In this document: piece after piece, positions 1-10,705 of the stretch
Numbering within the stretch: position 1 is the stretch's first letter
How the letters are laid out: each line of letters begins with the position of its first letter
NCBI GenBank assembly: GCA_961205875.1
Contig: OY540814.1
Coordinates: 620,001 to 684,000 of the forward strand
Length of the DNA stretch: 64,000 nt
Direction: 5' to 3'
Source of the DNA: Sialis fuliginosa
Lineage: Eukaryota; Arthropoda; Insecta; Megaloptera; Sialidae
Program-made: the position numbers and the translations under genes
The notes under the pieces: model-generated
What the model was told of the DNA's origin: nothing
Seen by the model: the letters and a program-made list of their open reading frames with translations, nothing else
The model's database searches: none

Positions 1-65
1 AAAAACTCGCCATTTAATGAGAAAACGTCGTAAGATAAATTTTTTTTTAATTGTAGACTTTTTTA

Positions 66-188
66 TGTACTTTCTTAGGAACATGCCAAAATCTGTTAAA
101 TAAATGCAAACAAACAAATGCAACTAAATTCAAATTAGTTGTTCTACGAATGTGTATTTTGTTTTTGACATTAGGACATTAGATTATA
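66..188 (+). repeat. Dispersed repeat X, left fragment split by the foldback
   Basis: This segment (AAATGCAACTAAATTC ... GACATTAGGACATTAG) matches, on the other strand, the copy at 28770-28860. Its continuation lies on the far side of the foldback at 3483. Together the two pieces make one X copy interrupted by the insertion. The last 9 bases, TAGATTATA at 180-188, are the target duplication. Confidence 0.8.
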
Positions 189-3100
189 ACCTGTGTGAAG
201 TTAGCCCCCCTTTTGTTGAAATTCTAATTTTTGAAAGTTGTGCCAAATTGTGCTATACTTGTGCTACATTGTGCCAAAATATTTTCCCCCTAAAATAAAA
301 ACAACACTGGAAAAACCCAAAAAACGATTTTTTTTAGTAGCCCCCCTTTTTTTGAAATTCAAATTTTTGAAAGTTGTGTAAAATTGTGCTAGTTGTTCTT
401 AACATTGTGCCAAAACATCAATACTCTAATATAATTTTCCAGCCCCCCAGAACAAAAATACATTTTTCACCAGCCCCCCTTTTGCTGAATTTCAAAATTT
501 TGAAAGTTGTGCTGAATTGTGCTATACTTGTGCTACATTGTGCTAAAATATTTCCATACTAAAATAAAAACTGCTCTAATAAAACCAAAAAAACGTTTTT
601 TTTTTTAGTGTGAAGTTAGCCCCCCTTTTGTTGAATTTCAAAATTTTGAAAGTTGTGCTAAATTGTGCTAAACTTGTGCTACATTGTGCCAATATATTTC
701 CACCCTAAAATAAAAACTGCTCTAATAAAACCAAAAAAACGTTTTTTTTTAGTGTGAAGTTAGCCCCCCTTTTGTTGAATTTCAAAATTTTGAAAGTTGT
801 GCTGAATTGTGCTATATTTGTGCTACATTGTGCTAAAATATTTCCACTCTAAAATAAAAACTGCTCTAATAAAACCAAAAAAACGCTGTTTTTTTTAGTG
901 TGAAGTTAGCCCCCCTTTTGTTGAATTTCAAAATTTTGAAAGTTGTGCTAAATTGTGCTAAACTTGTGCTACATTGTGCCAAAATATTTCCCCCCTAAAA
1001 TAAAAACTGCTCTAATAAAACTAATAAAACGTTTGGTTATTTTTGGTGCGAAGTTAGCCCCCGTTTTGTTGAATTTAAAAATTTTGAAAGTTGTGCTAAA
1101 TTGTAATATACTTGTGCTACATTGTGCCAAAATATTTCCCCCCTAAAATAAAAAATTCCCTAATAAAACTTTAAAAAACGTTTTTTTTGGTGGGAAGTTA
1201 GCTTCCTTTTTGTTGAATTTCAAAATTTTGAAATATGTGCTAAATTGTGCTATACTTGTGCTACATTGTGTCAAAATAATTACCCCCTAAATTAAAAACT
1301 GCTCTAATAAAACTAAAAAAACGGTGTTTTTTTGGTGTGAAGCTAGCCCCCCTTTTGTTGAATTTCAAAATTTTGAAAAGTGTGCTGAATTGTGCTAAGC
1401 TTGTGCTACATTGTGCCAAAATATTTCCACCCTCAAATACAAATTGCAATAATAAAACTAAAAAAACGTTTTTTTTTATTGTTTTTTTGTGTTTTTATTA
1501 TGTTTAATTTAAGAATTTTGAAAGTTGTGCTCAATTGTGCTATTTGTTGCTTACGTTGTTCCAAAATATTTCACCCATAAAATAAAATAAAAATTATTTA
1601 CTTCAATATCTGATAAAGATTATATTGATATAAACATTAAAAGAATAAATAAAGAAAAAGAAAATTTATAGACCATAGTTATTTATTATACATGTATATA
1701 CACATTACAGGTAACGGTAAACATATAATTAATAATAAAAGGATATTGTATAGGCTCTCTTGCAACGCAAGATATTTACGCCACTGATAAACCAATTTAA
1801 AATTTTTTTGAAAAGTTAAATAGTGATTGTAGCTTTTAAATTCAAACAATTAAATTTCGTGTAGTGGCGTCAGACTGGCGCCGAATCGACATCACCAACA
1901 ATATCTATAAACACAGTTTGGATACGAATTTTTATTTTATTTTATGGGTGAAATATTTTGGAACAACGTAAGCAACAACTAGCACAATTGAGCACAACTT
2001 TCAAAATTCTTAAATTAAACATAATGGGGGCTAACTTCACAAAAAAACAATTAAAAAAAACGTTTTTTTAGTTTTATTATTACAATTTTTATTTGAGGGT
2101 GGAAATATTTTGGCACAATGTAGCACAAGCTTAGCACAATTCAGCACACTTTTCAAAATTTTGAAATTCAACAAAAGGGGGGCTAACTTCACACCAAAAA
2201 AACACCGTTTTTTAGTTTTATTAGAGCAGTTTTTAATTTAGGGGGGAATTATTTTGGCACAATGTAGCACAAGTATAGCACAATTTAGCACATATTTCAA
2301 AATTTTGAAATTCAACAAAACGGGGGCTAACTTCGCACCAAAAAAAAACCAACCGTTTTTTTAGTTTTATTAGAGCAGTTTTTATTTTAGGGTGGAAATA
2401 TTTTGGCACAATGTAGCACAAGTATAATACAATTTAGCACAACTTTCAAAATTTTGAAATTCAATAAAAGGGAGGCTAACTTCACACTAAAAAAAAACGT
2501 TTTTTTGGTTTTATTAGAGCAGTTTTTATTTTAGTGTGGAAATATTTTAGCACAATGTAGCACAAGTATAGCACAATTCAGCACAACTTTCAAAATTTTG
2601 AAATTCAACAAAAGGGGGGCTAACTTCACACTAAAAAAAAACGTTTTTTTGGTTTTATTAGAGCAGTTTTTATTTTAGAGTGGAAATATTTTAGCACAAT
2701 GTAGCACAAGTATAGCACAATTCAGCACAACTTTCAAAATTTTGAAATTCAACAAAAGGGGGGCTAACTTCACACTAAAAAAAAAACGTTTTTTTGGTTT
2801 TATTAGAGCAGTTTTTATTTTAGTGTGGAAATATTTTAGCACAATGTAGCACAAGTATAGCACAATTCAGCACAACTTTCAAAATTTTGAAATTCAACAA
2901 AAGGGGGGCTAACTTCACACTAAAAAAAAACGTTTTTTTGGTTTTATTAGAGCAGTTTTTATTTTAGAGTGGAAATATTTTAGCACAATGTAGCACAAGT
3001 ATAGCACAATTCAGCACAACTTTCAAAATTTTGAAATTCAACAAAAGGGGGGCTAACTTCACACTAAAAAAAAAACGTTTTTTTGGTTTTATTAGAGCAG

Positions 3101-3482
3101 TTTTTATTTTAGAGTGGAAATATTTTAGCACAATGTAGCACAAGTATAGCACAATTCAGCACAACTTTCAAAATTTTGAAATTCAACAAAAGGGGGGCTG
3201 GTGAAAAATGTTTTTTTGTTTTGGGGGGCTGGAAAATTATATTAGAGTATTGATGTTTTGGCACAATGTTAGGAACAACTAGCACAATTTTGCACAACTT
3301 TCAAAAATTTGAATTTCAAAAAAAGGGGGGCTACTAAAAAAAATCGTTTTTTGGGTTTTTCCAGTGTTGTTTTTATTTTAGGGGGGAAATATTTTGGCAC
3401 AATGTAGCACAAGTATAGCACAATTTGGCACAACTTTCAAAAATTAGAATTTCAACAAAAGGGGGGCTAACTTCACACAGGT
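189..3482. mobile_element. Foldback (FB-like) DNA element with tandem-repeat arms
   Basis: The outer ends are perfect inverted repeats starting ACCTGTGTGAAGTTAG. The element is flanked by 9-bp direct repeats TAGATTATA at 180-188 and 3483-3491. Each arm is about 1.4-1.5 kb and consists of roughly ten ~145-bp tandem units, each with a C6 run (G6 in the right arm), the phrase TTGTGCTACATTGTG and an A/T-rich tail. A ~340-bp non-repetitive centre lies at about 1595-1935. Drosophila FB elements have the same design: long terminal repeats made of short tandem units and 9-bp duplications. No transposase is seen, so it is non-autonomous. The ~62-codon ORFs in the arms come from the repeat unit and are not genes. 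Confidence 0.93.
1595..1935. other. Unique centre (loop) of the foldback
   Basis: This is AT-rich sequence without the 145-bp unit. It contains TTACGCCACTGATAAACC and GTAGTGGCGTCAGACTGG; GGCGCC occurs once near its right edge. No ORF of useful length was seen. In the folded element it would form the terminal loop. Confidence 0.7.
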
Positions 3483-3760
3483 TAGATTATATTTATATAA
3501 AAATGGCAATAACAGCTGTAACCGTCGTATTACGATATATGTATATACATAGTAGTAGGTTATATAAATAAAATATTTAAAAAGATAGAAACAACATGGA
3601 AGTCATGTATGGTTCTCCATAGCGATATTTTGAAAGTGTAAAGTGAACAAAGCTGTACATATATTAATTGACAAGAATGTTTGAGAATATCTGGTATACG
3701 CAAACGGAGACAAAGTTAAACGGCATACATAGTCCAACTTCCCAACTTGATTATCACGTG
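3483..3760 (+). repeat. Dispersed repeat X, right fragment
   Basis: This continues the interrupted X copy after the second TAGATTATA: ATTTATATAAAAATGGC, then CAGCTGTAACCGTCGT, then GGTTCTCCATA. The same run is uninterrupted on the minus strand at 28590-28770. Confidence 0.8.
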
Positions 3761-4116
3761 ATAGCATCATTTTCGTGACCCTATACAGAATCCTGCTACA
3801 TCATTCACATATATAAAAGTATTTCAAGATGGCCAAGAGATGAAAGATCTTTATACCAAACAGCTTTCATCATACGAATAAAGAATAAAATATGTTAGTC
3901 AACTGTCTCTTAGAACATTTTTCTTCTTTGTAATAATATTTTCATATTTCAAATGTATAGACTGAATTTATTATACAAAAACCATAGCTTTCATCATCTT
4001 TGTGTCATAGTACATATTCTGGAGCTCGAGATGAAATTTATTAATTGTTAGACATATAGTCAAATTTTACGTATTAAAATTTCAAATACTTACAACGAAT
4101 CGTTATACATATATGT
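3761..4116. other. AT-rich stretch without a recognised gene
   Basis: It contains a TATATAAAAG box-like motif (about 3812) and AATAAAGAATAAA about 70 bp downstream, a spacing seen in promoters and in LTRs. No terminal repeats or target duplication could be found, so no element is called. Otherwise nothing is seen. Confidence 0.3.
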
Positions 4117-4118
4117 TA

Positions 4119-4745
4119 GTGTGTTCCAAAAAAAGTCGATAATTTTTTTTTCGATTGCATGTGAAATTCTTGTTATATATGCTATAAAAAAAATTCTGTA
4201 AAAATTTGAGCCCTTAATATCAACTTGAAGAACTCCATCACCGAATTTGAAGATTTACCATTGATTTAACATGGAAAAATGATTTTTTAACGTTCATTTC
4301 TCCTGCAAACTATGTAGAACATTATTTTTCGGAAAAACCATGACTGATCCTTCTTCAGTATTAAATTCTGTAAAAAAAAGCTCTTAGGGTCCAGTCTCTA
4401 ACGTCAACCCTCTCGTTTTTATTTGCGTTAAAAAATACAGATTTTTTGAATTTGTTGACGTTAGAGACTGGACCCTAAGAGCTTTTTTTTACAGAATTTA
4501 ATACTGAAGAAGGATCAGTCATGGTTTTTCCGAAAAATAATGTTCTACATAGTTTGCAGGAGAAATGAACGTTAAAAAATCATTTTTCCATGTTAAATCA
4601 ATGGTAAATCTTCAAATTCGGTGATGGAGTTCTTCAAGTTGATATTAAGGGCTCAAATTTTTACAGAATTTTTTTTATAGCATATATAACAAGAATTTCA
4701 CATGCAATCGAAAAAAAAAAATTATCGACTTTTTTTGGAACACCC
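4119..4745. mobile_element. Palindromic TA-flanked element (Tc1/mariner-like MITE)
   Basis: The left half to about 4408 is an almost exact inverted copy of the right half from about 4456, with a ~47-bp loop. The ends read GTGTTCCAAAAAAAGTCG, and TA lies on both sides (4117-4118, 4746-4747). No coding sequence. A TA duplication plus GTGTTCC-type ends suits Tc1/mariner-type transposition, but the superfamily is inferred from the ends only. Confidence 0.87.
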
Positions 4746-4769
4746 TAATATATGTACATATGTAGAGTA

Positions 4770-4954
4770 AGGTGGGGTAAAACCGACATTTTTTCACATT
4801 GTACGCTGTAAGAACCTGCATTTGCCCAAATATTCACGAATAAAAGCCAATTTCTGACATTATAAACCCTTGGCTATATAATTCATTCAGAAAATTTTTG
4901 TGTAGCTTGTAATGGTTTAAAGAAAATGTTAAAAGTGGCGGTTTTACCCCACCT
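4770..4954. mobile_element. 185-bp MITE with AGGTGGGGTAAAAC ends
   Basis: Inverted ends AGGTGGGGTAAAAC / GTTTTACCCCACCT are flanked by TA (4768-4769, 4955-4956). It is non-coding. It shares the TA|AGGT end with other families in this window (11688, 18040, 39722, 49187) and the GGGGTAA core with the elements at 8580, 17034 and 58043. Confidence 0.85.
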
Positions 4955-4956
4955 TA

Positions 4957-5361
4957 GTCTATATTATAAAATAACTCCGATTTATTAACAACCAGCGCAT
5001 TGGACTTAAAATTATATTTATATATTTTTTTGTCAAAAATCACAGAACGTATTACCAACTTAAGAATAGTAAAAATGACACTTCCCGAATAGACAAAATT
5101 GTCTGTGATAGCTTTTTCATGATTTTGCAATATCAAATTTGTACTTCTTTGATTGTATATGTTGTTAAAATATGTAAAAATACAAAGACAAGAATAAATA
5201 AAGGATTTCTTGTAATTGATATTCTATTATACATTTCTAACATTTGAATACATCTTCGTGGTGACTTCAATTCCCGCGCCAACGCTGATTGGTGATTTGG
5301 TGGGAGCCCCTCTCAACTTCGAATGAACGCGACTTCCTCGATTCAAAACGATTCAGAAGAC
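4957..5361. other. Unannotated AT-rich interval
   Basis: No gene, terminal repeat or match to other repeats in the window was seen. Short ORFs on the minus strand have no family resemblance. Confidence 0.3.
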
Positions 5362-5364
5362 TTA

Positions 5365-5699
5365 TGTCCGGTATTATAAAGGACCTAACAAAATTTGCTA
5401 GCTAGCAATTATATTCAAATGGAGTATTAATTCTGTACTAGTATCTATGGATTAGTTATGGAATTTAGAGCAGTGACACTTCAACTAATTGTAACACAGT
5501 TGGCATCTTTCACCGTACAAAATAATTTTCATAACATCACCACTGTTTTAATACCGTTGGTATTTACTTACTACAACGCGTGCGCGAAACTTGTCAAAGT
5601 CATCAACAAACTCCAAAAGAACTGTCATATAAGTTTGATATCTCAGTTGAAAGTGCTTGCTAGCTAACAAATTTGTTAGGTCCTTTATGATACCGGACA
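5365..5699. mobile_element. 335-bp MITE, TTA duplication (PIF/Harbinger-like), copy 1
   Basis: Inverted ends start TGTCCGGTATTATAAAGG and are flanked by TTA (5362-5364, 5700-5702). A second copy of exactly the same length lies inverted at 30943-31277. TTA is the usual PIF/Harbinger target. An open frame at 5458-5667 spans most of the interior, but the other copy carries stop codons in it, so it is probably not a gene. Confidence 0.9.
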
Positions 5700-5702
5700 T
5701 TA

Positions 5703-6340
5703 GAATAAACGAGTCCCGACTGTATTTCTATCGAATATGCCGCCGTTTCCCTACTTTTGATATATTTACATACAAAATTATATATTATGTATTTGATAAA
5801 TATACACTATGTTTACAATAGTTTACAAATTTATATGTTCAAAATACATATATATTTCCCTAGGTCAACCGCATAAATCAACGTCGCATGTAAACTGCAC
5901 ACTAACATTAACCTAGAAATAATTAATGATGTACAAATATACATTAAAAGTGAATAGTTAACAGTGACTGAACGTAAATAATTCAACTCAAACAATACAC
6001 TCAAATTTACAAACAACAATCATTTTTAATTATATGCATTTTTCAGCGTAAACGTTTAATTATCAAAATCATTGGACAAATATCAAGCGCACTTTGATAA
6101 AATACCGTCCGAACAATCCATGGCCACCGTTGACAGCAAAACCACAAACTGCTGTGTCTCCGCTCGCTTCACCCTTTGCAATATTATCCGGGCACTGTGA
6201 AACAAAAAATCCGGATACGTTTCGACAGATCGAACCGATAAAAATTACAAGTAGATAGGTACATAAAAAACATATTGGTAGGGTAGGGTGGTGCAGAAGT
6301 GCGCACTTTCGCTGTTTCAGTCTATGGGACTAAATAAAAA
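5703..6340. other. Unannotated AT-rich interval
   Basis: No gene recognised. Near 6280 a short piece (TAGGGTAGGGTGGTGC) resembles the ends of the GGGGTAA-type elements, but no partner end was found. Confidence 0.3.
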
Positions 6341-7300
6341 TATCTGCCTTGGGAACCATGGGACTATCTTATACCTAACCTAACCTAACCTAACAGTGAA
6401 TTGTATACGTGATTCTTTGTTTATTAAAACATTTCTAATAAACTAACAAGAAAGAATAAAATGAATAATTTTATATTTATTTAACAAGTGATTTTTTTAA
6501 CGTAATAACTGAAAACGGATGTTTACTCTTGTAAATTTTTGGATTTTTGAATTATTTTTGAAATAAGAAAAAAATGTTTTAGATAAAAAATGTCGAGTAT
6601 GTTATTATCTATAATTTATTCCCCATACATTTTTTTCCAACATTTATGATTTAGCCAGAAAGACTTTTTTTATGTAATTATTTAGATTCACCTACACAGT
6701 TCACTCTCAGTATTACGTATAAGAAAGTCCCATGTTACCTACGGCAAATACACACACTGTTCAATCTCTGTAATACGTATAAGAAAGTCCCATGACACTC
6801 ATGGCAGATATTTCTCCTCTGTTATGAACCATTTGAATTATAATAAATTTTTTTTTCTTAAAAATTCGTTTTCACAAAAAAACGAATAGAACATAAATTA
6901 TAGATATAGATATTACCTACATTTTTTAACTTGACCATTTTTCTCTATTTCGCACTGTTTCAGAGTAATTCGAAAAATTAAAAAATCGACGTAGGTAAAC
7001 ATCCGTATCCGGTTGAAAGATCGTTTTCAAAAATAGGACCTTTTTTTGTTCCCAGCCAAAAATTAATCTTAAATATAAAATATCATCCTTCTACGATTTG
7101 TCGTATTTGAGTTACAGCGCTTACAGACAGACAGACAGACAGACGGACACACAGACATCATGGCGAAAATAGTCAGAATGGATTCAGGGAAGGTCAAAAT
7201 AGATAATTCCGTCAAAATCCGGAGTTCGAAAAAAATCGGCTTCACTATACTTACTTATACTAATGTATATTTCATATACATTAGTATAAGAAAGTACAAA
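6341..7300 (+). repeat. Dispersed repeat Z, copy 1
   Basis: It matches 59396-60205. Landmarks in order: AATATCTGCCTTGGGAACC, two tandem copies of a unit ending ACGTATAAGAAAGTCCCATG (6708-6812), an ACAG microsatellite after GAGTTACAGCGCTTAC, and a terminal ~45-bp hairpin CTTATACTAATGTATAT...AGTATAAGAAAG near 7255-7297. The first ~40 bases and the tandem units are inverted relative to each other. No coding sequence. The class is uncertain; the terminal hairpin is suggestive of, but does not prove, a Helitron-like or SINE-like element. Confidence 0.7.
6374..6393. repeat. Interstitial telomere-type repeat (CCTAA)4
   Basis: Four uninterrupted CCTAA units sit directly after CTTATA. The paralogous Z copy at ~59430 reads CTTATACGTAATCC at this place and lacks them. 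Confidence 0.9.
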
Positions 7301-7379
7301 TTTTGAGAGGATGTTATAGTTTATTTATTATCTTAGGTAATCTAGCTAAGAAAAAAAAAACATATTAATTAATTTATAA

Positions 7380-7930
7380 GTTACGTACGTATGTTTATGT
7401 GCGTGTCACTTTTTACGTTCACAAAATCTCGTAAATAAAAAATGCTATTGACTTCGTTGGGGTGCCAATCGAAGCGCCTTGACGTGATTATGATCTAAAA
7501 GAAAGGATTTTTCGAAATTCAACCCCTAAGGGGTAAAATAAAAATTTGTTATACGTACCTAAACAGCCATAGAAGGGGTGAAAGTCGAAAACCACTTTCA
7601 AAATTTGAATTTTAAATACTAATAAATAAGTCTGAAATTCATGTTGCCTTGGAAACAAATGCAATTAAATTTAAATTGTCAGATTAGTTATTATAAAAAC
7701 AAAAGCAATTTAATTCAAATTGTCAAATTAGTTATTCTAAAAATGTGTGTTATATTATTGACATTAGGATATTAGAAAACTAATATTCATAATACAAAGG
7801 TGAGTTTTATTTCTGACCAATTCCATTAAAATTGTTCATATTATATGGAAACAATAAATAATCATACCGTGTTGGGAAGTTGATTGTGTGGACCTAAAGA
7901 GTTTCACCCCAACCCAAGGCTTGTTTTGTT
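7380..7930 (+). repeat. Dispersed repeat X, copy
   Basis: Landmarks: AATCTCGTAAATAAAAAATG, GGTGCCAATCGAAGCG, AATTCAACCCCTAAGG, then GTTGGGAAGTTGATTGTG and GGACCTAAAGAG at the end. Other copies are at 27810-28960 (minus), 29356, 53506 and 60641. It has no coding content. The class is unknown. Confidence 0.75.
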
Positions 7931-8123
7931 TTTGTTTTGGTATTCGAGGGAGGGATCAAAGCGCTTCACTGTTTTTTATTTCAGCACTCGTTCAGTAACG
8001 TTAGTGATATTCTAATCAACGCTACGTACCAGCTTTTATCTTTTCTGTGTAAAACATCTTGTTTCCACTGATTTGTTGACGTGTATAGACACATTAAATG
8101 AAACGCAGTTCATTATTATTTTT

Positions 8124-8243
8124 ATGGATTCACAAAAATGTGTTTTATGTACATTCGTTTGCAAATGTGATGAAATACGTATATCATCAAAAAAAACACA
8201 GTGCTGTAATTTACAATTCCAAAAATATTTCTCTTTTTCTGTG
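8124..8243 (+). CDS. Short Cys-rich ORF cut by a MITE (uncertain gene fragment)
   Basis: An ATG-started frame reads MDSQKCVLCTFVCKCDE and continues for about 41 codons before running into the Harbinger-like MITE that begins at 8247. Four cysteines fall in a C-x2-C-x4-C-x-C pattern, with two more Cys later. This pattern recalls small zinc-binding modules, but I do not recognise a family. The frame is open upstream to 8073 as well. It lacks repeats seen elsewhere in the window, so it may be the first exon of a host gene or chance. Confidence 0.2.
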
Positions 8244-8246
8244 TTA

Positions 8247-8567
8247 GGCGGCATTACACTATCAAAGAAATGTGAATATATTAATATCAACATAATCCAG
8301 TATTATATGATAATCTTCTTATTGATTATAAAAACTGCAATACACAGTTGTAAATTCAAACCTCGATCGCGTCAACTGACGAACATCCACACATTGATTA
8401 TCAAAATGCACCAAAAAATAAGAAAATATCCCTAGATAATACTAAGAAAATATTATCAAATATTTTATGTAGTGTAATAGAACAAAATCTCGTATTTTAT
8501 CAAAGAAATTTGATCAAATCTTTGTCAAAGATGTTTGACATATTTATTTGATAGTGTAATAGCCGCC
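8247..8567. mobile_element. 321-bp MITE, TTA duplication (PIF/Harbinger-like)
   Basis: Inverted ends begin GGCGGC and contain ATTACACTATCAAA. TTA lies at 8244-8246 and 8568-8570. A longer relative, inverted and interrupted, is at 9882-10702; both carry the TATCAAATATTTTATGTAG and CGATCGCGTCAACTGACG segments. Non-coding. Confidence 0.9.
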
Positions 8568-8579
8568 TTAGTCATAATA

Positions 8580-9058
8580 TGGTGCAGTGGGGTAAGTGCA
8601 GACCGGTTTTAGCATTGTTGGACTTTGAACCCATATATTGTCAATCTGTTATATAAATATTTAATATTTTCAAAATCAAATGATTGTGCAGTTATTACTG
8701 ACTCTTTTAAATTGAATAAGACAACAATTTTCTTTATATTATGATAGGAGATTGTAAAAAATGTCAACTACAGTGCACTTGCCCCATTTTCGGGGCAAGT
8801 GCACTACCGGTAGTTAAAAACGATTTGAAGCATTTCATATGCTATGGGGCAAGAGCAGAATTGTGAATACGCCTAGTATAAAATGCTTTTTACTGCATCA
8901 AGATACGTTGTTTAGTTTTGGAGTAGTGAACTTTTAAACAAGTTAATATTAATTTTTAGTAGTTTACTACATATTAGCTATTACAATTTTATTCGTATTA
9001 TAATAAAAAGAACCCGTTAATGCACTTGCCCCGTTTCTGCACTTACCCCACTGCACTT
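8580..9058. mobile_element. Motif-comb TIR element, GTGCAGTGGGGTAAGTGC ends
   Basis: Inverted ends GTGCAGTGGGGTAAGTGC sit between TA dinucleotides (8578-8579, 9059-9060). Inside, the motif TGCACTTGCCCC / GGGGCAAGTGCA recurs, including a perfect palindrome at about 8772-8812 and single copies near 8846 and 9021. No coding sequence. The regular reuse of the end motif could be an array of transposase-binding sites. Confidence 0.85.
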
Positions 9059-9147
9059 TACCTACCTAAAAATCATTATATATGTACCTTACTTTATATA
9101 CTTCAAAGTATTTAAAAAATATATATATATAATATGTTCTGTATTTT

Positions 9148-9655
9148 TGCTTCCTCGTAATATCGAAGATACGAGAAGCTTTGTGATCGTTTTAGAATGA
9201 GACAAAAAAAATATTCTCCGATTTCAAAATTTTAAATTGATTTTTCCGTTTCACGTCAAGACAAACACTTTTTTTCCGTGTCTGTCCGTCTGTATCCTGA
9301 ATCATTGTCACACGCATAACTCATGAATCACTGAATCGATATTATTGAAACTTGGTCGGATGGTTGGGTCTGGCTTGTGGGCGGTCCCATTTCAAAATAA
9401 TCAAAATCGTGTGTAAGTGGGAGGGGTGACATCCCAAATATTTATTTTTTCAAGATATCTCAAGAACGACACAAGTTACGTGAAAATTTTATAGAATATT
9501 TTTTGTAGAGCATTAAATTTCTTATAATATGGGTCTACAACGTTTGTTGTAAAATATTCCCTTACAAAGATTTATTTAAAAAATTCGTGTTTTGTTTTTC
9601 TAAATTGATATTTGCTTGGACATATTAAATGTCATTTTGACGTTTAAAAAGCAGT
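9148..9655 (+). repeat. Dispersed repeat Y, 3'-truncated copy
   Basis: It starts TGCTTCCTCGTAATATCG and runs through GAAACTTGGTCGGATGG, AAGATATCTCAAGAACGAC and GTTGTAAAATATTCCC. The complete copies at 16120 (minus) and 19641 end CACGAGGAAGCA, giving short inverted ends TGCTTCCTCG. This copy lacks that end. Confidence 0.75.
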
Positions 9656-9881
9656 TTTAATTAAATAATAGAATAGTCCAATTAATTTAATAATGTAAAT
9701 ATAGCAATGAAATCATGAAATTACATGTCCATTTAGTAAAGTATAATGGAATAGTATAACTTAATCACGTTAATTAAAAAGCACGTCATTACACCCACAG
9801 TACTGTCATGTCACAGGGAATTGAATTGATTTGAAGTGATTTTTTTGATTGTGAAATATAACAAATATACAAAGCGTGTAA

Positions 9882-10702
9882 GGCGGCTATTAAACTATCA
9901 AAAAAATATGTCAAAGATTTGATCATATTTCTTTGATAAAATATGAGATTTTATTCTATTATACCAGGCCTTCGAACCGTTATTTTTTTCGTTTCGGTTC
10001 GAGTAAAAAAATATATTTCGGTTCGGTTCCGGTTTTCGTTCCGCAAAAAATAACGGTTTTTCCGGTTTTTACAGTTTTCAGTTCAGCTCCGAGTGATTAA
10101 TTAAAAAAAAATTATTTGTATTAAAAAAATTTTTTCTACCATTATTTAGAATATTTTATTGTACCTACTTACTTGTATGATAGCCCGAAAGAAAATTGTA
10201 TAGTGGGAAATAAGATCATGTTAACGCGCGTATTTTACATGTACTGAACCGAAAAAAACGATATTTTTATTTCGGTTCTGTTCCGGTTTTTGTTCCGGCA
10301 AAAAATAACGGTTTTCCGGTTTTCGGTTCAGTTCCGGTTCGAAGCACTGTATTATACTACATAAAATATTTGATAATATTTTCTCAATATACACTAGGGA
10401 TATTTTCTTCTTTTTTGGTGCATTTTGATTATCAGTGCGTGGATGTTCGTCAATTGACGCGATCGAGATTTGAATTTACAACCGTGTATTGTGGTTTTTA
10501 TAATCAATAAGAAGATTATCATATAATACTGGATTTTGTTGATATTCATATATTAATAATTATATAACTGTAACTGTCAGTGATAACTTGGTAGTCGCCA
10601 TTTTGTTTTTCACGTCAAATAACTTTGATCAAATATAAGAGACTGTCATTAACTATGATCATAGAAATTGTATCATATTTCTTTGATAGTGTAATAGCCG
10701 CC
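9882..10702. mobile_element. PIF/Harbinger-like MITE, interrupted by a hAT MITE
   Basis: Ends GGCGGCTATTAAACTATC / GTGTAATAGCCGCC are flanked by TAA (9879-9881, 10703-10705). It is inverted relative to 8247-8567 and shares its interior. Without the nested element it is about 430 bp. Confidence 0.9.
9965..10349. mobile_element. 385-bp hAT-type MITE nested in the Harbinger MITE
   Basis: Ends CAGGCCTTCGAACCG and CGGTTCGAAGCACTG have an exact 8-bp duplication TATTATAC (9957-9964, 10350-10357), as hAT elements make. Sister copies: 15358, 41844 and a fragment at 16803. Confidence 0.93.
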
Positions 10703-10705
10703 TAA

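Noticed and set aside
374-3297. Many ~62-codon ORFs with repeated VLNCAILVLHCAKIF peptides
   Set aside because: They are frames of the 145-bp foldback unit, present in every unit and on both arms; no sign of coding selection.
189-3482. CRISPR array or satellite DNA as explanation of the 145-bp units
   Set aside because: Units have no constant-repeat/variable-spacer pattern, the array inverts at the centre, and a 9-bp target duplication surrounds it; a transposon explains all three.
3600-3920. Solo LTR suggested by TATATAAAAG and AATAAAG motifs
   Set aside because: No terminal repeats, no target duplication and no second copy; motif spacing alone is weak evidence.
7255-7297. Rho-independent-type terminator or microRNA precursor
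   Set aside because: The hairpin is the fixed end of repeat Z (also at 48838 and 60160) in a eukaryotic setting; it is part of a repeat.
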